Made by a program: the position numbers and the translations under genes
Origin: Collybiopsis luxurians FD-317 M1
Lineage: Eukaryota; Basidiomycota; Agaricomycetes; Agaricales; Omphalotaceae
Direction of reading: 5' to 3'
Length of the DNA stretch: 64,000 bases
NCBI GenBank assembly: GCA_000827265.1
Contig: KN834779.1
Coordinates: 126,679 to 190,678 of the forward strand
The notes under the pieces: generated by a model
Databases searched by the model: none
The model's input: the letters and a program-made list of their open reading frames with translations, nothing else
What the model was told of the DNA's origin: nothing
Shown here: piece by piece, positions 23,533 to 34,003 of the stretch
How positions within the stretch are numbered: the stretch's first letter is position 1
Layout of the letters: each line of letters starts with the position of its first letter

Positions 23533-24162
23533 CTACCAAAAGTAGTAAGAGGGACCGACAATTATTCCTCTCCTTCTGAAGAGCTCTATGCGCCCTTGGC
23601 AGAGGTCGATGATCCAAAGAATAGCATGTACCAAGTCAAACACGAAAGTCACAATCCGGTATAAGATGTAGAAATAGCCCCAGTGGTTTGGTGGAACCGC
23701 CAAAGCCTCGAGATATTGGGCAAAGTCGACAACAAGGCAGAGAGTCGCAAGGGCCAAAACAAGCCAAGCAGGAAGAGTCGCAGAGAGACTGTCGTTGTAC
23801 GCGGTATTGCTAGCGATGACTGGAGCTCTCATGCGAATCAGAGCCTTGAAGACGACAGTATTCTATGGGTTTAGAGGGTACGTACCAGCGAAGAGATGGT
23901 CGGTTGTCAACCACACATGAAGAAAGATAGCCAGGATGACTGATTTCCCGATGTTTTCATTGACAAGAATTTCCGAATTGTGAAAAGGGAGCGAAGAAGA
24001 TGAGGGAAGGTGGACAAGGCAACAGTGAAGCCGCCAGAGCGATAACCAGACTGACAAGGGAAGCCAAGCGACAAGAAGAACTCGATTGGTATTGAGCATC
24101 TCCAAAAGGTAGTTAAGGAGTTGTAGAGTTATGATGAAGAGGTATGTATAACCTTCAATCAT
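23533..24162 (-). CDS. 5TM family protein, copy 2, altered C-terminus
   Basis: Exons 24162-23886 and 23819-23533 give 187 aa. The five hydrophobic segments and the intron position match copy 1. The usual end RRREE-stop is replaced by RRRGIIVGPSYYFW, because two bases are missing from the final GAGAGAGG tract compared with copies 1 and 3. The shift adds about 12 residues. A serine run (SSSS) after the second helix is one residue longer than in the other copies. Functional status is uncertain, but the membrane core is intact. Confidence 0.65.
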
Positions 24163-24435
24163 GTCGAGGGGAAGAGTCCGATGGGGGAACTAGCGAACCA
24201 TCTTGAGGTACAGCTCGAGTTAAAAATCATTGACGCCAGTTTCATCGGCAATTTCTTGTTAACGGCCTCCCGGAAAGAAATTGCTTCCCAGTTAACTAGA
24301 TAGACTTTAGAAGAGATCCTTGAGGCGTACCGGCCCAATGTGAAAGCCTCTCATCTCGGAGCCAACTCTCACAAATTCAAAATAAAAGTTCACCCGTACC
24401 TCTCTTTCCACCACGACATGGCGTCAAGTATCTAT
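24163..24435. other. Upstream region of 5TM copy 2
   Basis: Similarity to the other copies fades near 24220. No other feature is recognised in this short stretch. Confidence 0.35.
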
Positions 24436-24439
24436 CTTG

Positions 24440-24740
24440 AGACATACCAGAAACGGTTTTGCCAAAATTCATTGAACAGAATGCAACGAGGCTTCTCTTC
24501 GACAGACTCGAAGACATTTAATACGCATGCTCTAATAGTCACCTGTCATAAACGGATCAGCCAAAGTTCATTGAAAGAATGCAATGAGGCTTTTTTGTGA
24601 CTTGAATCTCTTTGATATACCGTATTATAGGTCACCCTTACCTCACGACACGGCGAGACCTTGTTGAGACCCGCCGAAAACGGTTTAGCCAAAATTCATT
24701 GAACAGAATGCAACGAGGCTTTTTTTCGAAGTTCAATACG
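24440..24740 (+). repeat. Three imperfect ~105-base tandem repeats
   Basis: The phrase 'aaacggttttgccaaaattc' followed by attgaacagaatgcaacgaggc occurs near 24450 and 24667, and a diverged version occurs near 24550. Spacing is about 100-115 bases. Short frames in this region are produced by the repeat and are not believed to be genes. Confidence 0.7.
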
Positions 24741-25500
24741 CATGATCTATCTTTGAATACTTAACAGACAACGGTGTCTTAGTCTTTGGTATGTATTATC
24801 CGATTTGTTAATTTGACTTGATGCTTGATGTCCAACGTTCAACTTGAAGGTCTTGAAGGTCTAGGAACGAAGAATTCCCACAGCACGCGCATGAAATGTA
24901 GATCACGCTCTTTGTTGGCGTCCGAGGCGTCCTGTTCCAAAGTGCAAATCCCGAGCCATATATATCCACTGGACATGATGACTCAAGCTCTTAGATTTAA
25001 CAGCTATCCAGTTCTCCCCGTAGGCTACAGGATCACCAAATATTTAGATCCTCGTTCCGAAGAACACGATGCTTACTCGACCACGACCAACCGTCGCATT
25101 CCTAAACGTACAGCGCTCACAGCCAGAGAGCATAGAAAACACAAACACAACTCTATATGCCAGTCTGCGGCACCACCACCGAACTACCTAAAGTACAAGA
25201 TACAGCGCACACAGGCACAGTGCAAAAGATGGAATACATTGTACAATATCGAAGCCGAATGCACAACCTCCCCAAATTCAGATATACAGATTATTTGCAT
25301 CTATGCATTGCGCACTATCCATCATGGGTATTGCGATATTGCGTCTGGTATAACCGAGCGATTGAAGCAATTGGAGTGAGATAAATCAAGTGAAGTTAGC
25401 TACTAGCTGAGTGATGGATTGAGTGAATGAGGGCAGCGAACATCGAGAAAAAAAAAAAAAAAACCGGATGAATCTGCTGGCCGAAAAAAAAGGTATTCCT
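24741..25500. repeat. Duplicated flank of the RING pseudogene
   Basis: Bases 24940-25290 are strongly similar to 16500-16880 and more weakly to 30890-31130; 25330-25500 matches 31170-31340, including an A-rich run just before the gene end. Frames in this stretch (for example 24825-25379) shift between copies and are therefore not coding. Confidence 0.6.
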
Positions 25501-27046
25501 CTGAGCTTTGAATATCCTGAACAACCGCGCCTCCGTGACTATCCTTGTCCTACATAATGGACGCTCTCTCGTTCGGGCCATGATGGCATCGCAGCAGGTG
25601 CGGCAAAGAGCTAGTAATAAGTGGCTGTGATCATTTCATGTAATGACTTTTTGAAAAAGCAAGAAAGATAGAAATACAGTTCATCAGCATCACTTCTATT
25701 TTTTATTCGAGCAAAGAAAGACACTCCAGAAGAAACCGGTATTACTTACCCGCAATCATCAATAGCTATGTTCGCTTCCTCATCCTGGCATACCATGCAC
25801 AATCCTGAATGTTCAGCAAGCATTGACGTCGCAGGCATGTTCGGTTTCGGTGCCGGATTCGCAGCAGAAAATTTGGGTTTGGTATCGGTGGTAGGAACCA
25901 GCAGCGCCCTCTCATCAGACATAGGTGCAGCAGTTACTGACTCGGAACTCTCATTCCCAGCTTCCTGCGGGCTCGTATCCGCCTCCGTATTAACCTCTAT
26001 ACCCTCCTCTCATACTTCCTCCTCTCATACTTCCTCCTAATCCTCTCCTCATCCTCCAGCCTCTCCCTCTTCTCGTCCTCCACCGGCGTCTCCACCTTCC
26101 TCACCTTCTTCACCCTTCTCCAAAATCTGCGGCCCTCCCATGTTTGCGTCACTTTGGTAGAGGATAGATTTGAGTGTGGAGATGGAGAGGGAGGAGAGTT
26201 CAGATGTATCATGGACAAGAGTTCGTCTAGGGTGGGAGGAATCGCAGTTGGTGCCACTATTGCAGGGGGATTGGCATTCGGACAGGCGTTTTGGGGGACG
26301 GGAGGAGGTCCAGGAGGTCCGGATGTCGCTCAAAACCTGGACATGTCGTTATACGAAGGATATGGATACCCAAACCCTGCATAGCCGTGCGGTTGATGTG
26401 GATTATGCCCTCGAGGTGGGGTAGGCGGCGGGGGATGAGAGTGATATAGCTGGTACGGTCCGTGGCTGTGAGTTGGGGTCGGCGTCGGGGTTGGACGAGC
26501 AGTGGACTGAGCCCTCGAAGCAGTATTCCTTGGGGGAGGCTGCTTAGAAGAGTAGGGTTGCATATGAGGTCTTACTGTAGTTCCTCCTCGACTCGCCCTC
26601 CCCCCGGGCTCTAGATCAGGACGAGCAAATTCTGGGCGGGTGCGTTGAGGTGGTGGAGGTGGTGGAGCAGAAGGAGTTGAAGAAGCATTGTTGTTATTGT
26701 TCGAGGTGTTTGTGAAATTATTTCAAACGCTATTGAATATCTCTCTCTCACAGTACGAGAAGCTGAAGACGAACTGGAGGTCATTCAATTAGGGACAGAG
26801 TATTTCCGATAATAAGCTTCGTTAGCTGGCGGGAGGCACCCGTTGGCGGTCTGTGACTGGATGAGTGGCGGGAACCAAAAACAGAATAAAATAACGCACC
26901 GTGGCGGCCAGAATAGCATCAATAGTGTTGTCCTTTTTCACTACTCCCTGGTCGATCCGGATGTTATAAGCGGCTGCATATTTCTTGAGCTTCGACAGCG
27001 GGAAGTCTCTAAGGGCGCATTGCGGGGCCGCGGTTACTGTAAGTCA
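25501..27046 (-). pseudogene. Truncated copy of the FYVE/SAP/RING gene
   Basis: This is a diverged duplicate of the intact gene at 31341-33490. Still readable are the SAP helix (PLSKLKKYAAAYNIRI), the proline-rich linker, the second SAP-like segment in broken frames and the final CRTRIVTEARLFRIFKA. Lesions: the stop codon has become CAG, several frameshifts lie between 26000 and 26700, most of the acidic/coiled region is lost, and the FYVE-like exons upstream of 27046 are missing. At 27046-27060 the similarity changes abruptly to the 11-kb locus. Confidence 0.8.
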
Positions 27047-27059
27047 CAGTAGGAGCAGT

Positions 27060-27775
27060 GAAGCATAGCGTAAAGCAGCAATTACAATTACCTAATCAGC
27101 GGCCCGGCCGCTTAAAAGCGCTTCTACGCCTCTCATATTCCAACTCTCATCTGCCCTCGAAATTCTTCGCCAAATGACAAAGGTAATATACATGTATTCC
27201 AGTCATCTCAACGAAACGCATTCGAAATCCCATCAGATCGCATTGCTGGGAAGAAAAATGTCGTTATTAAATTGACGGACTGGACGTGAACTGAAGACCT
27301 ACTTTGTAATAACATCAATTTCAAATGTTTCTCCATTTCTCAGTCACAATTCATTTTGAATGACACTGACATAGCTCATGCAAGGCTTCGGTTTACATGC
27401 AGGAGCACTTTTAGCTTCAGAGTAAGTATATCACCCCCCCGTAATTAACGATCCCTCTAACAACCCATTGTATTTGGATAAAAAAACTCGACTTTGGCTC
27501 TGGCAAAAGTTGAAGCACCTTGTTAGTTTAATCTCGTGATCTGAAAGTTGTCATCGCCGTTGAGGTCCTTCGAGACCGAGGGTAATTGTCAGCTATCCGA
27601 CTAGTACAGGTGTTTTAATCTGAGCTACGAACATATTCGATGATGCAACTTACGATGTTTGGAGTGCTGACAAGTTATGGCAAAGAAAAGGAAGAGATAG
27701 GCGGTGAAGGAGAAGATGCCCGTGCTAGAAGGTTCCCAAGTCGTAATGTCAATGGGGCCGACCTCAGATGATTAA
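27060..27775 (-). pseudogene. Broken copy of the 11.05-11.81 kb locus
   Basis: Similar to 11053-11815 on the same strand. It includes the sequence just upstream of the DUF1776 gene (tcagcggcccgg) and the small membrane-protein gene; several stops and indels destroy the reading frame. At 27775 it joins sequence equivalent to 13385, so about 1.57 kb that contains the secreted-protein gene in the first locus is missing here. Confidence 0.7.
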
Positions 27776-28558
27776 ACCCCTTCTGAGCAAGTGAACGTTT
27801 TGAGTACCCGGTATTTGGAACTCCTCCGCAGTGAGTACTTTTCATCCTGAGATTCAGACATGAACCCAGATCATTTCGGTGGACAGCCGATTTCTTGAGG
27901 CTCATAAAGCTCCGTCTGCGGGCGGTCCCAGCCTGCGGGGAATTTCCATGTATGTACTACATATCGCCATTTCTATACTTCGACACCGCCCTTCATTTCA
28001 CATTGTGAATGTAAGTTTAGCTTGAGAGACGCTGGGACTGTGCGAGATCTTCCGGCGCTCGATATATTTGCTGACACCAGCTTCCTGAAATTATGTATGA
28101 ACGTCCTGTTCCACTTAGTACAGCGAGCTAGCCTTCCAAAACTTCCCGAGTCAATCTCAAACTATAACATTTGTGTAGAGACTAGCAAGTAAGAAAAAAG
28201 AAAGGATAAAAGAAACCAACGAGAAAGCGTGATAACTATGCAGTATGATAGCGATGTGAGTACGATAGCGGCAGTGAACGAGAGAGCTGACAAAAGGTTT
28301 GGAATTAGGATACATCTATGAATACAATCCCGAGCCAGAAAAAAATCTGACATCGCATAGTCAGAACTGTGATGAAACAACCAGGATTCCAAGGAATTTA
28401 ATAAGAGAGAAGTGATAATAAGAGCTTGAGAAGGGGTTTTGAAAGTCAGAAATATAAAGCAATTCTTTAATTTACTTACAAGGGGTCGGAACAAATTAAC
28501 TACCGGCAATCAAAAGACATGAATGAGCTAAGCAATCAAGAACAGGAAAGACTCACGA
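27776..28558. repeat. Duplicated flank of 5TM copy 3
   Basis: Matches 13385-14168 closely and 23075-23570 in its right part. Frames are not conserved between copies. The sequence at about 28078 (ACACCAGCTTCCTGAA) shows the uninterrupted target of the 6.1-kb element. Confidence 0.65.
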
Positions 28559-29157
28559 TTAATCCTCTCTCCTTCTGGAAAGCTTTATGCGCCCTTGGAA
28601 GAGGTCGATGATCCAGAGAATAGCGTGAACCAAGCCAAATACGAAGGTCACAATCCGGTACAAGATGTAGAAATAGCCCCAGTGATTCCGTGGGATCACC
28701 AAAGCCTCGAGATATTGGGCAAAGCCGACAACAAGAAAGAGGGTGGCAAGGGCTAAGACAAACCAGGCAGGAAGAGCCGCAGCGAAGCTGTTTTCGAATG
28801 CAAGCTTTCCAGCAATGACTGGAGTTCTCATGCCAATCAGAGAGTGAAGATGGTAACATTCCAGGAATCTAATCGGTACGTACTAGCAAAAAGATGGACC
28901 GTTGTTAACCACGCATGAAGAAAGACAACTATAAGGATTGATTGCCCAATATTTTCATCGACAAGTCTTTCCGAAGTGTGAAGAGGAAGTGAGGGTGATG
29001 GCATGTGGACAATGCAACGGCGAAGCTGCCAGAGCGACAACCAAATCGACAAGGGAAGCCAAGTAACAAGAAGCACTGGATGCATATCGAGTATCTCCAA
29101 AAGGTGGTTAAGAAGTTGGAGAACTACAATGAAGAGGAATAGATAACCTCCAACCAT
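28559..29157 (-). CDS. 5TM family protein, copy 3
   Basis: Exons 29157-28884 and 28818-28559 give 177 aa with five hydrophobic segments, the conserved intron position and the end RRRED. Motifs VGFAQYLEAL and WIIDLFQGRI are present. The start at 29157 (MVGGYLFLF) matches the starts of copies 1 and 5. The frame is also open 45 codons further upstream to an ATG at 29292, but that stretch runs into a minisatellite and is not supported by the other copies. Confidence 0.72.
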
Positions 29158-29224
29158 GTTAAGGAGAAGGGTCCGATAGAGGAATTCTGGGGCATCATCT
29201 TGAGTTGCAGGTTGTGTTAAAAAG

Positions 29225-29505
29225 TCTGCCAGATTAGAAGCGCCTACCAGATTCGAAGTACCTACTGGATTCGAAGCACAGATTCGAAGCACCTACCGGA
29301 TTCGAAGCACAGATTCGAAGCACCTACCGGATTCGAAGCACAGATTCGAAGCACCTACCAGATTCGAAGCACCTACCAGATTCGAAGCACAGATTCGAAG
29401 CACCTACCGGATTCGAAGCACAGATTCGAAGCACCTACCGGATTCGAAGCACAGGTTTGAAGCACCTACCGGATTCGAAGCACAGATTCGAAGCACCTAA
29501 GAGCA
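29225..29505 (+). repeat. TTCGAAGCAC minisatellite upstream of 5TM copy 3
   Basis: About nine copies of a 31-base unit built from 'gattcgaagcacctaccg' and 'gattcgaagcaca'. The TTCGAA core is itself a palindrome and occurs every 13-18 bases. The array sits about 70 bases upstream of the start codon of the adjacent gene. Confidence 0.85.
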
Positions 29506-29547
29506 CCTAAGACTTTGCACTGCCCCTAGAGGCGGTTAAGATTCAGA

Positions 29548-30699
29548 CGCAGTGAAAATCCCGCCGAGCCGATCCGAGCAGTCCTGAGCGAAAACAAAAA
29601 TCGCCCTGCCCATACCGAGCCATTCGAGCCCATTTCCAGATATCCGGTCCGAACGACAAATTTCCATCGATCTTTGTCAAATCTTTGCTTTCTAATTTGT
29701 TTCAAGCTTGCATTCCGAGCCGTATCGAGTGATTCAGAGCCAATCTATCTTCATTTTTTAATCCTAATTTTTCAACTTGATTTATTTCAACAAATTTGTC
29801 TCATGTACGTAGCGTGAAACTGACTTGAGAAATCCTTTGAGGAACGCCTATATAATGACCTCGTGAGAATCCCCAAAGAAACTAAGACCCTTGCTATACA
29901 ACCACCATGTTGTCGCTGCCATTATTGTTCCTCTCATTCTTGTCATTGTCTTCAGCGAAAGCATCTCCCTACTTTATCTTGCTATCGATTTCCGAAATGC
30001 AATGTGAATGAAGATGACGGATGACCATGCGAACGATTCATTTTGGTGATCTCGTAACCAAAAGGTGTGTACATTGTACCGTGGAATCTATATCGTTGGC
30101 CTGATGGATTTCTGTGTATAGATGTCGATAACTTCCAGCTCCTTAGTTGCTCTTTTCCAGCACCATCATTCAGACCACGGGCTATTGACAATAGGCCAAG
30201 CTTCGAAGAACCTTTCTGGTATGCACCTATATCTTCATCGACTAATGCAACAAGCTGATATCGCCATCAGTCCCAGTCGCAGCCAGTTCGCATTCAGATT
30301 TGTTGTCACTCGCAGCTTCAGATGTCCCGATCTTGTCTGGGAAGATAGCAGGGCTTTATAACTTTCTCGCTCCGTGATTCGTACAAGATTGTAATAGTAG
30401 TATTAGTGTACGAGTACCGATAGAGCACCTGTAATTAGCCCAATCAACATAAATTTTGTTATTAGCGTATTCGCAAAACTGAGTGAATCCGAGCCAGGAA
30501 GTGCTCCAAAGTATGCAGTATAAGCCATGCAAAGACGAGCGAAATGAAATTCACACATCTTGCTCTGATTTGCTCGGTATGGCAAGGAAAAGGGTGCATA
30601 TTTCTGAGCCAAACCAAGCAGATCTGAGCGAAATGAAAAGTTTTAGCACTCCCTGTTTCGCTCAGATCTGCTTGGTTCTCCTGGCCCGATTTTCACTGG
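29548..30699. mobile_element. hAT-like non-autonomous element
   Basis: Flanked by the direct 8-mer GATTCAGA at 29540-29547 and 30700-30707. The ends are inverted copies that share CAGTGAAAATC near the terminus and CTGAGCGAAA further in. The 8-bp duplication and CAGTG-type ends fit the hAT superfamily. No transposase is seen. Inside, near 29908, an ATG opens a short frame with a signal-peptide-like start (MLSLPLLFLSFLSLSSAKA) preceded by tatataat; it stops after 34 codons, so a gene is not claimed. Confidence 0.72.
30612..30677. repeat. Perfect 22-base inverted repeat with 22-base loop
   Basis: The arms 30612-30633 and 30656-30677 are exact reverse complements (AACCAAGCAGATCTGAGCG... in the left arm). 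The structure lies inside the right terminal region of the hAT-like element and could form a hairpin or cruciform. It probably arose from the element ends. Confidence 0.85.
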
Positions 30700-30707
30700 G
30701 ATTCAGA

Positions 30708-31340
30708 TCGGGGTTTTTGGTAATATGTACACGTTGTGTACATGTGGTAAAAGTTTGTAAATAAATAATTTCAAAATTCCAGAAAAAGCCATATACCGAT
30801 GGACTTATTCTGCTGGAGTAAACTTATCTGAGGAAGGGACAGCGATCCAAATTGGGACTTATTCTGCGGGCTTAACAACTGTCCAGCTCTCCCAGGATCA
30901 CCGAGTCCACGAGGTACCAACGCGCATCCACACTCCTAATTAATTGTACAGCACCGAAAGACCAAAGAGATAAAAACCGCAACACAACTAACTCTATATG
31001 CCGGTAGTACCACCGGCAAACAAACGAAACAGATTACCCAAAGTACATAATACAGCGTACACAGGCGCAGCGCAAAAGATTAAATACAACGTACAATATT
31101 TAAGTTGAATGCACAACCTCCCCAAATCCAGATATACAGATTATATGCATTATGCACTATCCATGATGCGTATTGCGATATTGCGTATTGCGTCTGGTAT
31201 AACCGAGCGATTGAAGCGATTGGAGTGAAATAAGTCAAGTGAAGTGAGCTGAGTGATTGACTGAGTGAATGAGCGCAGCAAAAATCGAAAAAAAAAAAAT
31301 CCGGATGAATCTGCTGGCCAAAAAAAAACATGGGGTTCAT
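30708..31340. other. Downstream flank of the FYVE/SAP/RING gene
   Basis: Non-coding. The right half is duplicated downstream of the RING pseudogene and at 16.5 kb. A-rich runs occur at about 31288-31300 and 31320-31329. Confidence 0.45.
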
Positions 31341-33490
31341 CTAAGCTTTGAATATCCTCAACAACCTCGCCTCTGTGACGATCCTCGTCCTACATAATGG
31401 ACATTCCCTCGTTCCAGTGGGAGCCATAATGGCATCGCAGCAGCTTCGGCAAAGAGCTAGGTGGCTGTAATCGTTAAACGCAAGGATTTTTGAGAGAAAG
31501 GTAAATAAGAAATATGGGTCGTCAGTATTACTTCTTATACTGGTTCCGAGCAGACATAGACACTGCAGAAGAAACTGGCAATACTCACCCACAATCAACA
31601 ATAGCAATATTCGCTTCCTCATCCTGGCACACTACACACAATCCCGAGCGTTCAGCAAGCATTGGCACCGCAGGCATTTTCGGTTTCGGTGCCGCGTTGG
31701 CAGCAGGAGGTTTGGGTTTGGTATCGGCGGCAGGAACCGGTGGCGCACTCTCGTCAGACGTAGGTGCAGTAGTTACCGACTCGGAACTTTCACCCCCAGC
31801 TTCCCGCGGGGTATTCACCTCCGTATCAACCTCCATGTCGTCCTGACCGCCGTTCTCACTTCCAAGCTGAATTTCTCCACTTTCCGACCTCCTCCTCTCC
31901 TCCTGCTCCCTTTCTTCCCTCTCCTTAGCCCTATCCGCCCTCTCCCTCTCAAACGCCTCCATCATCTCATGCTGTCTCCTAATCCTCTCCTCATCCTCCA
32001 ATCTTTCCCTCTCCTCCTGTAACTGCCTCTCCCTCTTCTCATCCTCCACCAACGCCTCCACCTTCCTCACCAAATCACCCTTCTCCAATATCTGCTGCCC
32101 GCCCGTGTTCACGTGGTTTTGGTAGAGGATGGATTTGAGCGTGGAGATGGAGAGGGAGGAGAGTTCGGATGTAGTCATAGACAAGAGTTCGTCTAGGGTG
32201 GGAGGAGGTGCAGCCGATGCCGCTCTTGGAGGGGGATTGGCGGGGCGCGCATTTTGAGGAACGGGGGGAGGTCCAGGAGGTCCGGATGTCGCCCGGGACC
32301 TGGGAATACCGTTATACGGAGAATACGGATACCCAGACCCTGCATAACCGTGCTGCTGATGTGGATTATACCCTCGAGGTGGGGTAGGCGGCGGGGGATG
32401 AGAGTGATACGGTTGGTACGGTCCGTGGCTGTGAGTTGGCGTCGGCGTCGGCGTCGGGGTTGGACGAGCAGCGGACTGTGGCCTGGTGGCAGTATTCCTA
32501 GGGGGCGGAGTTCCCGACTGCGCAGAAGAGTAGGGTTGCATACGAGGTCTTACTGTAGTTCCTCGACCCGCACTTCCCCCGGGTTCTAGATCAGGACGAG
32601 CAAATTCGGGGCGGGTGCGTTGAGGTGGGGTAGGTGGGGGAGCAGAAGGAGTTGAAGAAGCATTGCTGTTACTGTTCGAGGAGTTTGTGAAATTATTTCG
32701 AACGCTATTGAATATATCTCTCGCAGTACGAGAAGCAGAAGACGAATTGGCGGTCATTCGATTAGGGACAGAATATTTCCGATAATAAGCTTCGTTAGCT
32801 GGCGGGAGGCACCCGTTGGCGGTCTGTGACTGGATGAGTGGCGGGAACAAAAAACGGAATAAAATAACGCACCCTGGCGGCCAGAATAGCATCGATAACA
32901 TCATCCTTCTCCACTGCATGGTCGATCCGGATGTTATAAGCGGCAGCATACTTCTTGAGCTTCGACAGCGGGAAGTCTCTAAGGATACGTCGCGGAGCCG
33001 CGGTAACTATAAGGTGAGAGATTGAGACGAATAACAATGGCCGCAGTAATAGTGATTCATATGGCAAAAAAGAGACCGAGAGTACAATCAGGAAACCCAG
33101 TCCAGACCCAAGAACGAGACGTACTTTGTAAGAACTCTATACAAAAAGCACATACGTTTACTGAATCATAACCGGGAGCAGAAGGACCAGGTTCAGCAGC
33201 TTCAAGGATAGTTCCTTGACCTTGAGATTGTCTGGGTCTCAAAGCCTGAAAGTCGGTGCAACTGTGGCAATAAGCATATCCTTTCAACGTGGCGCAAATC
33301 AATATCAGTGCAATCGTGGTTACAGTAGGCAGAACTCACCGCAATGTGCACACCTCCTGGATCTAGTAAACAAAATGTTAAATTCTTTGGCGCATTTCCT
33401 GCAAGACATCTCCGCATCCCGACCAGAAGTTTGCGGCGGTAAAGGGCCACTGAGAAGTGGGAGACCAGTTGATTGTGATAGTCCATCCAT
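31341..33490 (-). CDS. FYVE-like / SAP / RING finger protein (CARP-type E3 ligase)
   Basis: Predicted ubiquitin E3 ligase of 599 aa with the domain order of animal RNF34/rififylin (CARP) proteins. Exons: 33490-33340, 33280-33125, 33006-32873, 32823-31589 and 31464-31341, all with GT-AG introns of 49-124 bp. Residues 29-103 form a FYVE-like zinc finger with four Cys pairs (CRKC, CAHC, CHSC, CAFC). A SAP-type helix pair follows (LRDFPLSKLKKYAAAYNIRI). A long proline-rich, probably disordered linker leads to a second SAP-like segment (SISTLKSILYQNHVNTGG). A charged coiled coil (EERERLEDEERIRRQ) and an acidic stretch come next. The C-terminus is a C3HC4 RING: CVVC, DCGHLALCRSC, CPLC. The start is the ATG nearest the zinc finger. 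In the family, FYVE-like fingers bring such ligases to membranes; the substrate here is unknown. A truncated duplicate lies at 25.5-27.0 kb. Confidence 0.88.
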
Positions 33491-33708
33491 CGTGGCGTTT
33501 AGTAAATAGCAGTCGCGTCGTTGACCTAGATGGTGGTCGTGGATTGAGTTCAAGGATGAGTGGGGAAAATCGGGGTATAGCTGGAATGGAAACGCGTAGA
33601 AGGTTCTGTACACAGAGTTTAGCGTTGTCAGCCAGCGGAAAGCTGACACATCCAAACGCGACTCACATGCCGAAGCCGAATCGGGCGCTGCAATTCAAAA
33701 ATTTCAAC
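33491..33708. promoter_or_regulatory. Promoter region of the FYVE/SAP/RING gene
   Basis: A 218-base gap between the divergently oriented RING gene and tRNA. It must hold the RING gene promoter, but no specific element is recognised. Confidence 0.3.
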
Positions 33709-33803
33709 GGGCACATGGTGTAGTTGGTTATCACATCCGCTTAGCATGTCGCATAGGTCGACTAGCGTGCGGGGGGTGCTGGGTTCAATTCCCAGTGTGT
33801 CCA
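33709..33803 (+). tRNA. tRNA-Ala (AGC) with 21-base intron
   Basis: A full cloverleaf can be drawn. The acceptor stem GGGCACA pairs with TGTGTCC and contains the G3:U70 wobble that identifies alanine tRNAs; discriminator A is at 33803. The D arm reads GTGTAGTTGGTTATCAC and the anticodon stem TCCGC pairs with GCGGG. The anticodon AGC lies at 33743-33745. An intron of 21 bases (33747-33767) sits at the canonical place, one base 3' of the anticodon. The T arm is CTGGGTTCAATTCCCAG. A T-rich stretch about 20 bases downstream (33822-33829) can serve as the RNA polymerase III terminator. CCA is not counted as encoded. Confidence 0.93.
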
Positions 33804-34003
33804 TATGAGCCGTTAGATCTTTATTTTTTGTCCAATTTACTATGGTCCATCAAGGTTGCACCGGGGTACTGTTAGATGTTCCCATATTCAAGGAAAATTT
33901 AAACTTCAAAGCCTACTAGCAATCCTGTCATATTATAAGTACACTACCGAGTCGATTGTTACATTGCGCATCTGATAAAGCGTGAGAAGACCCTATGCAT
34001 CTT

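Noticed and set aside
24340..25379. Plus-strand frames of 86 and 184 codons
   Set aside because: The first is created by imperfect tandem repeats; the second shifts frame in the duplicated copies at 16.6 and 31.0 kb.
29225..29505. Possible CRISPR-like array
   Set aside because: No unique spacers; all of the unit is repeated, and the host is a fungus.
32254..32589. Arginine-rich plus-strand frame
   Set aside because: It is the complement of the proline-rich linker of the FYVE/SAP/RING gene.
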